Below the pieces are notes generated by a model. That model saw only the letters and a list, made by a program, of their open reading frames with translations. It made no database searches and was not told where the DNA came from. A DNA stretch of 64,000 bases, taken from Cercospora beticola. Lineage: Eukaryota > Ascomycota > Dothideomycetes > Mycosphaerellales > Mycosphaerellaceae. This document shows, in pieces, positions 53,280-64,000 of this stretch. Every line of letters starts with the position of its first letter. The stretch's first letter is position 1. Where the stretch lies: positions 2,418,001 through 2,482,000 of the forward strand of contig NC_088937.1 in NCBI RefSeq assembly GCF_033473495.1, written 5' to 3'. The translations under genes and the position numbers were made by a program.

Positions 53280-55922
53280 ATGCCCAAGCTCCGTACAGGC
53301 CTGTTGGCCTCACTCTCCCTTGTTGATGCCTTCACTCCAGTGACTTCAACAACTGACAGCGGCAATAATGCAAAGAGACAAGAGAGCCCATGCGCGCAGC
53401 TCAACACCTCGCTACAGGATAGGACAGTTCCAGCACAGATTGCTCTGTCATGTTTACGGACAGTCCCGCTGCAAAATGAGGCCAATATTGACCAACTGGA
53501 CGGCTTGCGAATATTCTTGGAATCGGAGAGCGATCTTTTGTATCTCAACAGTTCAGAGCCTGCACGCTTATACCCTGATGTCGATCTGCTTGCAGGACTC
53601 GATACCTTGCAGCAGAGGCTAGGAGAGGACTACTACTCCAATGAGTATGGCTGATGTTGCCTTTGTGTAACCGAAGTAAGCTAATTGGTGACGCAGATTC
53701 GATTTCCAAGCCGATATTGCTCGACTTTTCGCATCAGCATATAACGGGCATCTAGTTTACGTGCCGGACATCGTTGGTGTATTCAGCTTGGCACACATAT
53801 TGGACGACCAGCTGTTCTCACTCGTATCCGTATCGTCCGACGGCACCAGTTTGCCAGACGTGTACGCTTACAGAGACCTTGCTGCTCTGACCCAATCTCA
53901 AGGAAGGGAGTATGAGCCATCTCCCATCACTGAAATCAATGGTCGCGGAGCTGAGGACTTCCTCAATGAACATGCCGCCTTGACTGGCGATCGACACGAT
54001 CCAGACGCAAACTACAACAGACTATTTCCCAATGAACTGTCGCGACAGTATCTGCCAAGTGGGTCAGGGATGTTTGAACAGTTCCAGTTCCTGCAGGATC
54101 CTGGTGAGGAAACTGTGGTATCGTTTGACAATGGCACAGAAGTACGTGTGCAGGTGCTTGCCGCCACGGATCTCGACGTGTCTGGAATCTCGGACGGGCA
54201 AGAATTCTTCCAAAGGTGCTGCAACAACAGCGTATTACAAATTTTGACTGTGAGTTGACCCGACGCCATGTCGAATATCGTGTTGACTTTGACTCAGGAC
54301 CCATCAATGCTCCCTGACGAAGGCCGGAAGAGATCCTTGCAGCGTCGGCTTATCCCAGAAATGGAGGACGCGACTTTCAAATATCTCCGGAACGAGGAGC
54401 AGGTATGTACTGAGAGAAAACGCACTCCCTGCGTTTGAGTACCTGGGTTACCTTTAATCAAATGAATATCAGCTGACACTTTGTCTAGCATGCTCACATC
54501 TCGTGGAATGCGCACATCCCCAAATCACTACAAGGAAGACAAGCTGCTCGCTCGGGATCGCCTTTCCCGGAACCGGTCTTCGGGCTGGAAGATGGCAGTA
54601 TGACTGGATACTTTGTAGAGGGAACGCCTGACCTTGCAGTACTCGCCATTGCTAGTTTTCTCCCATCTGGATCGCCGGAGACTGCGACATTTGAATTTGG
54701 CAATGCGGTTCGCCGGTTCCTGGATGCTGCTAGTGACGCGCAGAAGACTAGATTGGTTATCGATCTGCGCGGAAATGGGGGTGGCTACGGATTTCTCGCA
54801 CACGAGACCTTTCGGCAGCTTTTCCCAGATCAGACTCCCTACGACGCATACAACTATCGAGCCACTGAGCTCTTCGACGCTATTGGACAAACTGTGAGCG
54901 AGCAGCTGTCCGATGTGACCACTGAAGATTTTGGTCCAGGGAGTGCACCGGCTCTGTTCTCGGGTCCTTATCCTTTCAACTATCGCCAACAGCTCGATGC
55001 TGAGAACAACACCTTCAGTTCTTGGTCTGATCTGTTCGGTCCAGCAGATGTTCCATCAACGGATGACCAGCTTACAAATATTGTTCGTGCGAATGTCAGC
55101 AACATATACCAAACGGCATTCCCAGTATACCCACTTGGGCGGAATCGAGTCGCGCCGGAAGTCTTCGAGCCTGCAAACATCGTGTTGCTGCAAGACGGTG
55201 CCTGCGCTTCAACATGCGTGCTGTTCAGCGAGTTCATGAAAGCAAGTGCCCCGGGCACGATTCGCTCAGTGGTCGTAGGTGGCCGTAGGCAAGAGGGCCC
55301 AATGCAATACGCGGGAGGCGTGAAGGGAGGTCAACTAACGCCAATGGCACAAGTGGGCAGCATAGTCCTTGGTGCTTTGCAGAACGCCACCCTCTCCCAG
55401 CAGCTGGACTTCGAACGGACCTTTGGACAGCAGCTAATAACATCAGCAATTGCTGCTCTCAGTCGTGCCTACTACAACCCGCAAGGAACAATTGCAAGTC
55501 TGCTGGCAAGCATCAACTTCCGCAACACAATTCGAGAAGGGGACTCCAGCGTTACCCCCTTGCAGTATGTGTATGATGCGGCGTCCTGCAAGATATTTTA
55601 CACTGCGCCTATGTACAGGTCGCAGGAGCTGCTGTGGGAAAGAGTCTACGAGGTAGCATGGGAAAATGGCAACTGTGTCTCCGGATCGACTGATCACCCT
55701 TCGGCCAATCGCACTACAGAGTACGAGGCTATAGAGATTCCGGAGAACGCAGAGAGCACTTTTGGCATCAGACTCAGTCAAGAACAAGGCGAGCTGGGTA
55801 CGGGAGCTGCGCCTTCTGGTGGCGATGAGAATGGAGACGAGAACGCATCTGGGAAGACAGCTATCTCCATGATCAGCATCCACATCGGTCTTGCCATAGC
55901 CGTTGTGGCTAGCATAGTGTAG
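53280..55922 (+). CDS. Secreted CPAF/ustP-type S41 peptidase-like protein
   Basis: Exons 53280-53644, 53697-54249, 54298-54402 and 54489-55922, joining in frame to 818 residues. A signal peptide (MPKLRTGLLASLSLVDAF) is followed by an N-terminal domain (PAQIALSCLRTVPL), a region FDFQADIARLFASAYNGHLVY, and the S41 domain: LVIDLRGNGGGYGFLAHETFRQLFP, then ANIVLLQDGACASTCVLFSEFMK with the expected nucleophile serine (~578). The arrangement matches fungal 'peptidase S41 family protein ustP' and chlamydial CPAF-type proteins. The C-terminus has a hydrophobic tail (ISMISIHIGLAIAVVASIV) after a Ser/Gly-rich linker, suggesting a GPI anchor. Many NxS/T sequons support secretion. Substrate unknown. Confidence 0.82.
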
Positions 55923-56144
55923 CGTTAGAACTCGCGAGTGTCAGAATTGCAAGTTTTAAGTCTCACAGTATCCACGACTTCTGTTGCCGCACGTCCCATG
56001 TCTCATGCACAGCGCCACCTCTCCACGTCTTTGTCACCACGACGTTCATCGCGACTTTGCGCCGGACGTTATACATTCCTCGACAATGTCCTGGTCGGCC
56101 CCTTGCTTGTACAAACACGTATATAATCATCTACACGACGTACC

Positions 56145-58053
56145 ATGGACATTTTGAGCATTCCCCTGAACCAAGTTTCGAGTGCATCGGCTCCCGACTT
56201 TCCACTCTCTCATAACCCACATTCTCTCGCTGCGCCGACCGTCTACTCGCGCGATTTCGCATACGCCGACAACGGACCCATCGTCGTGCTGCCGGCTCGC
56301 ATGGCAGCTGCAGATATCACCAACGCTAGCGCAAAGACTTTCGCAGAGTACGTCGATTTCCTTCTTTGCGCAGAAGAGTGAGGGAGAGGAGTGCGAAAGG
56401 AGCCAGAAGAGCAGAGCATGCGTGGTTGAGGCAGAGATATGTGGGATGGCACGAACCTATTGAAGTTCATGTTGACTGAGAGATTGCGCGAAAGGTTGCT
56501 GTCTGGTGATACCGTAAACATATACGTAGGACGACAGAGAAAGCATTGGATCCTGCACCAGAATCTCTTGATCCACCATTCTTCGTTCTGCGAGCTTGAA
56601 TTCCACTCTCACGAGACCGCTCCGAGGAAGGACAACAAGCTGGAACTTCCTGAGGACGACCCTATCGGGTTTGAGCTCTTGGTCAAATGGTTGTACCAAG
56701 GCACCCTGGAAGATAGCTCTAGGCTCGATAGTGATGAAGCAAAATACGAACATGCTGTTGCTTGTCATAAACTCTGGCTGTTGTGCGACCGATTCGAGAT
56801 GGTCAAGCTCAAGAACTTGGCAATGGATCAGTATCGGCGGTGCCTGAACGAAAGCCAACTAGTGCCCGATGCCGATGAGATCAACGACATATATCGAACA
56901 AGTCCTGTCGGCAGTCCCTTCAGAAGTCTCATGGTCAAGATCGCCGCACGACAGATTATGGATCCAGAAGTAGAGCGAGACGCGGAAGCCTATCGACAAT
57001 GCTTCGAAAGCAATCCTGACTTCGCGATCGAGATGGTAACGGCAATAAGACAGATGTCGAATGGCATACTCTTCAACGATCCAACACGCGGCGATGCCTG
57101 CTCGTATCATGATCACGCCGATGTTAGCGGTTGTCCAATGCAAGGCAAAGGGAAAGCTAGGGCACCCAAGAAAACTGAAGAAGGTATGACAGAGCACAGC
57201 TGCATAAGGAACAGTGTTAGTGACCGGTTACTCATAGCTTGAAGGCTTTGTCAATTCAGGAGCGCGTCACGAGCAACCTCGTTCGCCGATGCGATATGTC
57301 GAACTATCTGCTGAGAGGCGAACGCCTCGCAAATTGCGCACGCCATTCAAATCTCCTTCGGCTGCGCTCAAATACTCAGAGACACCCAAGAGTCTACCAC
57401 CCAAGCTGAATGGAGCAGGGGCTAAGGTAGAAGCGCAAGAGGAACCCAACCGCTCTATATCACAAGGGGGAAGTCCTTTTGAAAATGGCGGACACAGCGG
57501 TACCAGTGAGGATACTTTACAGTTGCGAATACCCATTCGAGACGCAAGAATCGCCACAAACGCCGATGAAGAATCACCTCTTCTGACTCGGAGTAGTGAG
57601 AAGCAGGATGCGTCCTTCAAGCTCGAGCAATCAGCCGGACCACCCACAACTCCACAGCAGCCACCAATTGCAAAGAGGACTGCTCATAATGGACACAGCA
57701 TGAACAACACCAATGGCCACTTCGAACAAGGGGCAAGATCTGGTCAGAAAGTGACAAAATCTGAGTCCACGAAAGGTGAAGGCACCAAGAAACGCAAGTT
57801 GTCAAATCGAACGCCCCGGAAGATCCGCGAGAAGCCGCCAGTCACAATACCTATCACGAATGGTGTCAGCAGTAGAGCAGACAGCGTTATCAGTGGCCCT
57901 CGCAAGCTCAGAGTCAGCAGTATTGTGCGGAAGTTGAACGAGTCGAGTAGTGGCGAGGAGCTGCAGAGCTCACATGAGAAGATGAAGGCTCAGCCACCAA
58001 AGTCGAAGATGGCAACGACTCAGGAGGCTGAAAGGGAGGAGTCGAAAGCGTAG
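56145..58053 (+). CDS. BTB-domain protein with basic disordered C-terminus
   Basis: Likely exons 56145-56347, 56435-57183 and 57260-58053 (581 residues). The first intron (GTACGT donor, GGCAG acceptor) joins KTFAE/DMWDGTNLL; without it the protein would start at 56439. A second in-frame acceptor at 57245 would add five residues. The BTB/POZ fold is at ~85-190 (ERLLSGDTVNIYVG, WILHQNLLIHHSSFCELEF, LELPEDDPIGFELLVKWLYQGTL, LWLLCDRFEMVKLKNLAMDQ). The C-terminal half is disordered with nuclear-type basic motifs (KKRKLSNRTPRKIREKPP). Fungal BTB proteins of this type are numerous and mostly uncharacterised; a Cul3 adaptor role is possible. A TATATAA motif lies ~25 bases before the ATG. Confidence 0.7.
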
Positions 58054-58365
58054 CGTCGCAAGCAACAACAGCATGATCAATCATTCACGGCAATCGACGA
58101 ATAGACGACAGAAATCGAATCCCAGTCTCGTTTGTAATCAACTTCTCTGATTCTTGCATTCAAGCCGTCTGTAGCCAACTACCTGGGTACTTCAAGCTAT
58201 AGCGGCCTATGCGCGCAAGCAATCTGTGATCGTGTGTGTCGTATGATATGAGTACAACGTCAAAAGACGCAGCATGCCCTTTGCCCAATGACTGTTAACC
58301 AGGCACAAGCCCCATTTTGATTCCTCATTCGAACGCCTGATTTCTCCAAAAACGCCTCGCGATGC
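58054..58365. other. Convergent 3' region between the BTB gene and La
   Basis: 3' UTR sequence of two convergent genes; no gene seen. Confidence 0.45.
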
Positions 58366-60018
58366 TTAGGTGGAACTGACTTTCTCGTCAACCTTGTTAG
58401 ACTCTTCGTCGACCTTGTCTTCGACCTTGACGGTAGTGGCGTCATCTTCAGCCGCGACATCCTCTGCAGTGTCTGTTGCATTCTTTTGAGCACTGGCGGC
58501 AATGCGTGCAGCGATTGCCGCAGCTCTTGCCCTCGCAACATTGAGCTTATCGTCGCTTGAACTCTCGATCTTGACTTTCTTCTCGTTTTGCTCCTGGTCA
58601 TCTTCGTCGCGCGCCTTGCGCTTCTTCTCGACGTGGTCTGCAGTCAAGGTCGTACCGTCTTTGGCTTCCTAAGCCTCCGTCTTCACAGCCTCCGTCTCCA
58701 CAGCCTCCTTGGCTTCAGCTCCCGTCTGCACATTTTCGTCCGCGTCCTTCTCCGACTTGATTTCTTTCTTCAAGACAGGGCTGCGGCTGCGAGATGCGGA
58801 GCGACTGGCGCTGCGATCGCGTCCGCCACGACGATCGTTCCGACCGCGTCCACGGCCGCGGCCACGACCGTCCTTCTGGAACTTGTCGCGTCGCTCGCGC
58901 CAGTTGTCGCGGTCTTCGACATCCTCGTCTGCGTCGTCGTCGTTGTAGCGCTTTCTCTTCGACCCATTGTTGCCTCCACGGCCACCACGGAAGCCGGAGC
59001 GAGTAGGAGAGCGTGGCTTGACAGTGCCATTGTTGATGGCTTCTGTCTTCTCCTCGATGTAGGCTTGCTTGCTCTTGTAGATCAAGTCCTTGTCGTTAAA
59101 CTTGGGCTTCTCTTCCATGTCGAGAAATTGCTTGGCAGCCTCCTCGTCCTCGAACTCGACAAAGACAGAGCCCTTGAACGTTCCGTCCTGCTGGCGGCGC
59201 AAACGGACGCTACGCACTCCATAGGGCTGGAAGAATCTAACACAGTTAGCATGAATTCAGCTTCTTACTGCGCGACCGACTCACTCCTCAATCTCGAAAC
59301 CAGTCTTCTCTTCTTCCTCACCGAAGCCTTTAGCGTAAATGCTGCGACGAACGTTCACGGTCTGGAGCAACTCCGCATTGGCCACAGGGTCGTCAGTGAA
59401 TTTGCTGTCAAGTGGCTCCTTGCGATAGACCTCATCCTTGTCGTTGACTTCGAGGAAATTGCTACCTTTGACAGCCTCCACCACAGCACTGAATGGCTGG
59501 AAGTGGCGCATGCGCTTGAAGGTGTGGAGGGTCTTCAGTGGGAATGGCTTGTTCTCATGACCGCCAGTCTGCTCCAGCAAGAACTTGTCGATGGGAAGGT
59601 TGGAATCCGAGAAGTAGAACTCGACCTGGCGACGGATCTCAGCAGCGTCGCTGCTCTCTTCCTCGCGCTCGTACCGGGTACGAACGTTGCGCTCGCGATT
59701 GTAGCCGCCGCCACCTCGACCGCGCCCGCCTCGACCGCCTCTACCCCCGCGACCGCCACGTCCACGACCGCGGTCCTTTTGCCAGCGATCACGGTTGTCG
59801 CGTCCATTTCTGCCATCACGCTTGTCGCCGTCGTCGCGAGATCCCCGACGTCTGTCTGGGTGACGGTGATCGTCATCATCTGCATTCTTCTTCTCTGTGG
59901 CCTTGTCGTCGCTGCCATTGGTCTGTTCTGTGGTGCCGTTGGTAGCCTCAGCTGGCTTTGATTCTTGCGCCTTCTGCTCTGGCGCAGCGGCCTGCGGTTC
60001 GGCTGCGGTCTCAGCCAT
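58366..60018 (-). CDS. La RNA chaperone (Lhp1/La), with in-frame internal stop
   Basis: Binds 3' UUU-OH of nascent Pol III transcripts (pre-tRNA and others) and protects or folds them; nuclear. Exon 1 is 60018-59285 and exon 2 starts at 59236 (GTGAGT donor, GTTAG acceptor, junction EIEE/FFQPYGV). The N-terminus is acidic/Glu-Ala-rich, then an RGG box (RGRGGRGGRGG), then the La motif (AAEIRRQVEFYFSDSNLPIDKFLLEQTGG ... LKTLHTFKRMRHF) and an RRM across the splice junction (VNVRRSIYAKGF, KGSVFVEFEDEEAAKQFL). An RGRGRGR/SRSASRSRSP region follows. TAG at 58671-58669 ends the frame after VKTEA (433 residues). The same frame then stays open ~101 codons with a nuclear-type EKKRKARDED...EKKVKIE. A 63-nt in-frame GT-AG segment (58731-58669) could remove the stop (see findings). 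Confidence 0.85.
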
Positions 60019-60359
60019 TGTTGGAGATGTCGCAGAGCTGTTCAATGGATGATAGGTGCCGTGAAAGATATAGAACTGTGATGAGTCAGAATTTGAGGTA
60101 TCAGTCACCGCGCGCTATGTAAGTTGGCAGATTGTGACCGGCAAGTGAGGCTTCGGTGAGTAAATCGAGAAGAAGCTCTCATGCGGGTCGAAAATTACAC
60201 GAGCTTTGCGATGTGGGGAAAGTTTAAAGTTATCTTATCGCACCAAGCGAGCTCTTGCTGCCTGACAAGATTCAGGCCTCACTTCCGCGCTCCCGCAACT
60301 TTGGCGTGCAGCAGGAGTGAGCATTGAGTGTGAAGTGAACATCCGATGCATCGCCCAAG
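60019..60359. promoter_or_regulatory. Divergent promoter La / nam9
   Basis: About 340 bases between divergent start codons; no recognised element. Confidence 0.4.
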
Positions 60360-61736
60360 ATGCCGCGCACGAAGAAGATACACCAGCTGAAGATACCGGT
60401 ATGGTTGCGCTTTCACACAGATTACTACTATTGTCTAACTCCAGGGTAGCGAGTGCGGCAGGACTGGTCGAAATGGAATCTCTACAATTTATCGCGCGTG
60501 ACGACTCCGCCTGCAGCGAACAAGACGTTCTTCCAGCAAAAATGGGCGGCAAAGGCGATGGCACGTTCATATCACAATCCCTTTGTTCGGGAAGGGACGT
60601 GGACACGAATGTTCGATAGACGATTACCCGCCGTCGTACCCATGGACCACCGATATTTGGCTGCGAACGATGGCTCGGAGATGGCCAGTGGGCGAGGAAT
60701 GGGCAAGGAGAAGGACCCGAGGACAATAGACGAACAAGATCGGCCTCAAAAGACACCATACATGCATATGACATTCTGGCCTCTGGAGAGACGACTAGAC
60801 ACGGCGATACATCGCGCGCTATTTGCGTCCAGTGTGAGCCAGGCGCGACAATTTGTGGTCCATGGATTCGTCAAGGTCAATGGCAAGAAGATGATTTATC
60901 CTGGTTACCAACTCAATCCCGGCGACATGTTCAGCGTGGACCCGGAGATGGTCATGTTTGCCACTGGTGCCAGAAAGTTCAAGTCTAGCAGCCCAAGGTC
61001 GACACAAGAGGCGAGGAGGAGGCGTGAAGCTGGAATTGCGGAGGCCGAGACAAAGGCAGCCAAGAAAGAGGTGGCACGGAGTGCAGAGGACGAGATTTTA
61101 GAGCCAAAGGCGGAGGCTACCGAGACTGAGGCCGACGACGATGCTACAGCCACGAACTACAGCACGGAGCTGAAGCGACTCATGCGTCGCGCAAAGACTA
61201 TACTGGACGAGTCGAAGATGAAACTGTCCGCAAAGCGACAACAGGAGCTGCGAGCCTTTACAAAAGAGCTGAAGACGACATTTTCGAAGATCAAGAGCAT
61301 GGAAGATCCCACGGCGGAGCAGACTGTGGAAGACTTCGAGACTGCGCTTGCCGAGATCTTGACCAAAGTCCCGCAAGATGCAACGCCTGAGAGCGAGCAG
61401 CCGGCCGCTGAAACAACCAGCTCGGATCCACAGGCTCAACTTGGAAAGGAGGATGCCTATCGTGCAAGAAAAGATGCCGAACTATTACATGCTGCATTGG
61501 AGAGAGCGCGATCGAACCCGATTGATGCGAGTAAACCATACGCCACGCCGTGGGAACCCCGAGAATTTATGAGCGCTTTTGCCTTCATTCCTCGGTATCT
61601 GGAGGTGAACCAAAACATTTGCTCGGCTGTATATCTGCGGCATCCGGTTGCGAGACCTGGCTTGGCCGAGGTGCCCACTCCTTTCTCTGCAGAAACCATG
61701 GCGCTTGGCTTCAATTGGTACCTCAGGAGGCGGTAA
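60360..61736 (+). CDS. nam9: Mitochondrial ribosomal protein uS4m (Nam9)
   Basis: Small-subunit mitoribosomal protein that binds 15S/16S-type rRNA early in assembly. Exon 1 is 60360-60398 (MPRTKKIHQLKIP), then a 51-nt intron, then exon 2 60450-61736, giving 441 residues starting ...RVRQDWSKWNLYNLSR. The acceptor TAG at 60448-60449 is required; the nearer-upstream CAG at 60443-60444 would give the wrong frame. The S4 RNA-binding domain is at ~130-190 (RRLDTAIHRALFASSVSQARQFVVHGFVKVNGKKM ... LNPGDMFSVD). The C-terminal extension is Ala/Glu-rich and coiled-coil-like, then YATPWEPREFMSAFAFIPRYLEVNQNICSAVYLRHPVARPGLAEVPTPF, a fungal Nam9 signature in my memory. Confidence 0.92.
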
Positions 61737-62302
61737 CCGTTGGCAGTGGCAGCACGGCGTTGGAGGCGCAACTGTCAGGACTGCAAAACGCACTGGCCTG
61801 TACTATAAGCATCTACAGAATTGTTTCATGTACCAAGCGAGATTCCTTGCCTCAGCTTTTTCGGCGCTTGAATTTGCACACACAGTCTGGATCGCGAAGA
61901 GAGTGGTGGATTCTTCATCGTCCCATTTCCAGATCTCACGTAATTATGACAGAACGTGCGGGTGCTGAATGTGAAACCAGATGCCAGAATCAAGTGGAGG
62001 CTGTTGCGAATATGGTCTTGATGACTTTGAGAAATGCAATACGGTTCTGCTGAGTTCGTCCGCCATGGCTCACATCAGACAGAATCTCACTGGTATCACG
62101 ACAATGGAGGTGCTTGGAGCATACCTTCAACACACGATGGTTCACACGCATCACGTGGCGCTATTCAGCCTTAGTCCGGTGTCCACAGAAAGCTGTTGCG
62201 CTGTTCCAGACTGTGTGACGTGTGTCGTCGCCCGTGGGCCAAAACGATGCACTGGGGAACTCTGGCAAATGCCCCAGAAAAAGGTACGTTGATTAAAGCA
62301 TT
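61737..62302. other. Convergent intergenic between nam9 and the permease
   Basis: 3' regions only; no gene or repeat is recognised. Confidence 0.45.
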
Positions 62303-63977
62303 CTAAAAACTCCTCTTCACCTTTGTCCAAAAAGAATTCGTCTTGTCAGTGCCAAATCCCGTCTGCTTCACATCCAGATCCAGCCTCCTCCCCTGGTCCA
62401 AATCAATCTCATATGATCGCCAAAATCGTGTCTTGTTGATGTACTTGAAAACAAGCCAGATGATGGGGAACAACGGCAACAGAATATAAGCATCGACAAA
62501 AGTCCCCGCATCGAATGGAGATAATGTCGTCCAGCCTTGGATCAAAGCCAAGAATATATTCGCGCCGACGCCAAAGTATGCGTTCCATGGATACCAGAGA
62601 GATTTATATGGCAACTCTTCGATCGATCGTCCTTGAGTTCTCCAGGCTGCGCGGAAACGGATATGGATGAAGCTGATCGATGCCCAGACGAGGAAAGTCG
62701 AAACGCCGCTCAGGTTGACGATGTACGAATATGCTTTGCTCGCACCAGTACTGACATTCATCATACTGATCGATCCGACGGCGTTGGTAAGAAGTATGGC
62801 GTAGATTGGGACACCGCGTTTTGTCGTATAGCCGAAAAAGCGCGGAGCTTGCCCTGATTGCGCCATATAGAGAACTGTTCGCGATCCGATGTAGATGGAG
62901 GAGTTACACGCAGAAAGACAGGTAATGAGGATGAAGGCGTTGATGAGGTGGACACCACCTTGCCAGCCAGCGATCTGAATGGCCACCGTCATAGGTGACT
63001 GGAGAGAACGGCTGCCTCCCTCGACGAGCTGAGTTGCGTCTGCGGGACATGTGAGGCCGAAGAAAAAAGCCGAGCCCATGTAGACGAAGATGATACGCCA
63101 GAAGACTTGTCGAATTGCTTGCGGGACCGCTACACTTGGATTGCGAGTTTCCGTTGCGGCGAGAGCAACACTCTCCACGCCAGCGTAGAACGTGGAGCAG
63201 AAAACGAAGACGGCCGCTACGCCGCGGGATCCATTATCGTTCCAGGAACCCGGATCACGCCAGTAGCGAAACCCAAGAGGCTCGTCTTGTCCAATCAAGC
63301 CGCCAGAAGCGTAGATGATGGCAAAGATGAAGTACGCGGTCAGACCAACGAGTTTCATCAACGCAAGCCAGAATTCGGCTTCCCCGAAAGCTTCAATGCC
63401 GAGAAGTTGAAATCCGAGGAAGACAGTCCAGAAGATGAGGAAGTAGCCCCATAGTGGAACCGCGTCACTCCAAAAGACCATGATGCTGGAAATGACATTG
63501 TATTCGTTCGCCAGGACTGCGGCCCAGATGATGAAGTAGTTCTGCCATTATTGTCAGCCTTGAACCGCGCGATCAATTGTGCGATGGGTTTCTTACCCAT
63601 CCTACAGCAACACTGAACCCCTTGTCCACGAATCGATCAGCCAGCGACACGAAAGAACCTCCGCCGGGATAGAGAGTGGTGATTTCCCCGAGACTTTGCA
63701 TGATGCTAAAAGCGATAATCCCAATGACGCCGAATCCGATCAGCAGAGACGCAGGACCTCCGGTCTGCAGCGCGCGGCCGCTTCCAACGAGCAAGCCGGG
63801 TCCAATGATACCGGCTAAAGCCATCATGCTCAAGTGTCTATTCTTCAGGCCACGCTTTACGCCGCTGTCGGGGTCCATATCGTTTCGCGGTTGAACTTGT
63901 CCTTCGCCATCGGGCGATTCTACGTAGGCTCCATCGTATGCCTTCGTTGCCATGGCAGGTTCCTTGCGAGTGAACAT
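62303..63977 (-). CDS. Amino-acid permease (APC superfamily, fungal YAT type)
   Basis: Proton-coupled amino-acid uptake across the plasma membrane. Exon 1 is 63977-63597, then a 55-nt intron, then exon 2 63541-62303, giving 539 residues; the alternative start 63953 (MATKAYDGAYVESP) gives 531. Cytosolic N-tail, then KRGLKNRHLSMMALAGIIGPGLLVGSGRALQTGGPASLLIGFGVIG (TM1-2, with the GxG substrate-carboxylate loop), SLGEITTLYPGGGSFVSLADRF, GWNYFIIWAAVLANEYNV, VFVFCSTFYAGVESVALAATETRNPSVAVPQAIRQVFWRI and a hydrophobic profile consistent with 12 helices. The C-terminal tail lacks a transmembrane segment. Substrate specificity cannot be told from sequence. Confidence 0.93.
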
Positions 63978-64000
63978 CTTGTGTTCGATTCCTGGTAGGT

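Noticed and set aside
58588..59961. 457-codon open frame on the plus strand
   Set aside because: Antisense to the La gene; its length follows from the RGG/RGR and Glu/Lys-rich codons of La. It shows no family resemblance.

Overview
The window is a gene-dense piece of a filamentous ascomycete nuclear genome. Short introns (about 50-100 nt) with GTRNGY donors, CTAAC/CTGAC-type branch sites and YAG acceptors, together with the gene set (ERG5, a Mid2-type wall sensor, FH1/FH2 formin, Su(z)12, Pex4, ustP-like S41 peptidase), point to Pezizomycotina. Several proteins look Dothideomycete-like (Mycosphaerellales/Capnodiales), but that placement is inference from remembered protein character and not from a search. 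I see no rRNA, tRNA, CRISPR, intact transposon or secondary-metabolite core gene.

Layout. 1-7 kb: the 5' part of a small ER/secretory protein (-), alpha-tubulin (+, five exons), a WW-domain protein with a prion-like tail (+), and the Rab GTPase Ypt1 (+). 7.7-18 kb: a Su(z)12-like Polycomb protein with an extra C-terminal PHD finger (+), a SepA/Bni1-type formin (-), and the checkpoint clamp subunit Hus1 (-). 18.5-29 kb: a nuclear F-box/leucine-rich protein (+), a gene-poor stretch with two tiny ORFs ending in the same hexapeptide, a single-pass membrane protein (+), the mitochondrial tRNA-modification GTPase Mss1 (-), and formate dehydrogenase with a mitochondrial-type leader (-). Two diverged copies of a ~155-bp repeat lie in opposite orientation at 20.7 and 26.9 kb.

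31-45 kb: Mso1-like exocytosis factor (+), acyl-CoA-dehydrogenase-fold monooxygenase of the SfnB/DszC type (+), small membrane protein (+), a three-exon unknown (+), a large secreted glycoprotein (-), a DUF4804/MavL-like protein (+), sterol C-22 desaturase ERG5/CYP61 (+), peroxisomal E2 Pex4 (+), and a Mid2-like cell-wall sensor (-). 45-64 kb: an EST1/SMG7-like protein (-) divergent from a ZNF511-like zinc-finger protein (+), a small secreted cysteine-rich protein (+), an M24B aminopeptidase P (-), a secreted CPAF/ustP-type S41 peptidase-like protein (+), a BTB protein (+), the La RNA chaperone with an in-frame internal stop (-), mitoribosomal uS4m/Nam9 (+), and an amino-acid permease (-).

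Most genes are housekeeping. Several serve polarized growth and secretion (tubulin, Ypt1, formin, Mso1, wall sensor) or RNA/genome maintenance (Hus1, EST1-like, La, Mss1, Nam9), but nothing indicates an operon-like system. The best candidates for undescribed biology are an alternative first exon that would give Ypt1 an 84-residue N-terminal extension, the paired GRGGYN micro-ORFs, the exitron-like stop in La, the Su(z)12-PHD architecture, and the dispersed repeat pair. Exon boundaries were found by hand from splice consensus, reading-frame continuity and remembered family sequences. No alignment or transcript data were available.
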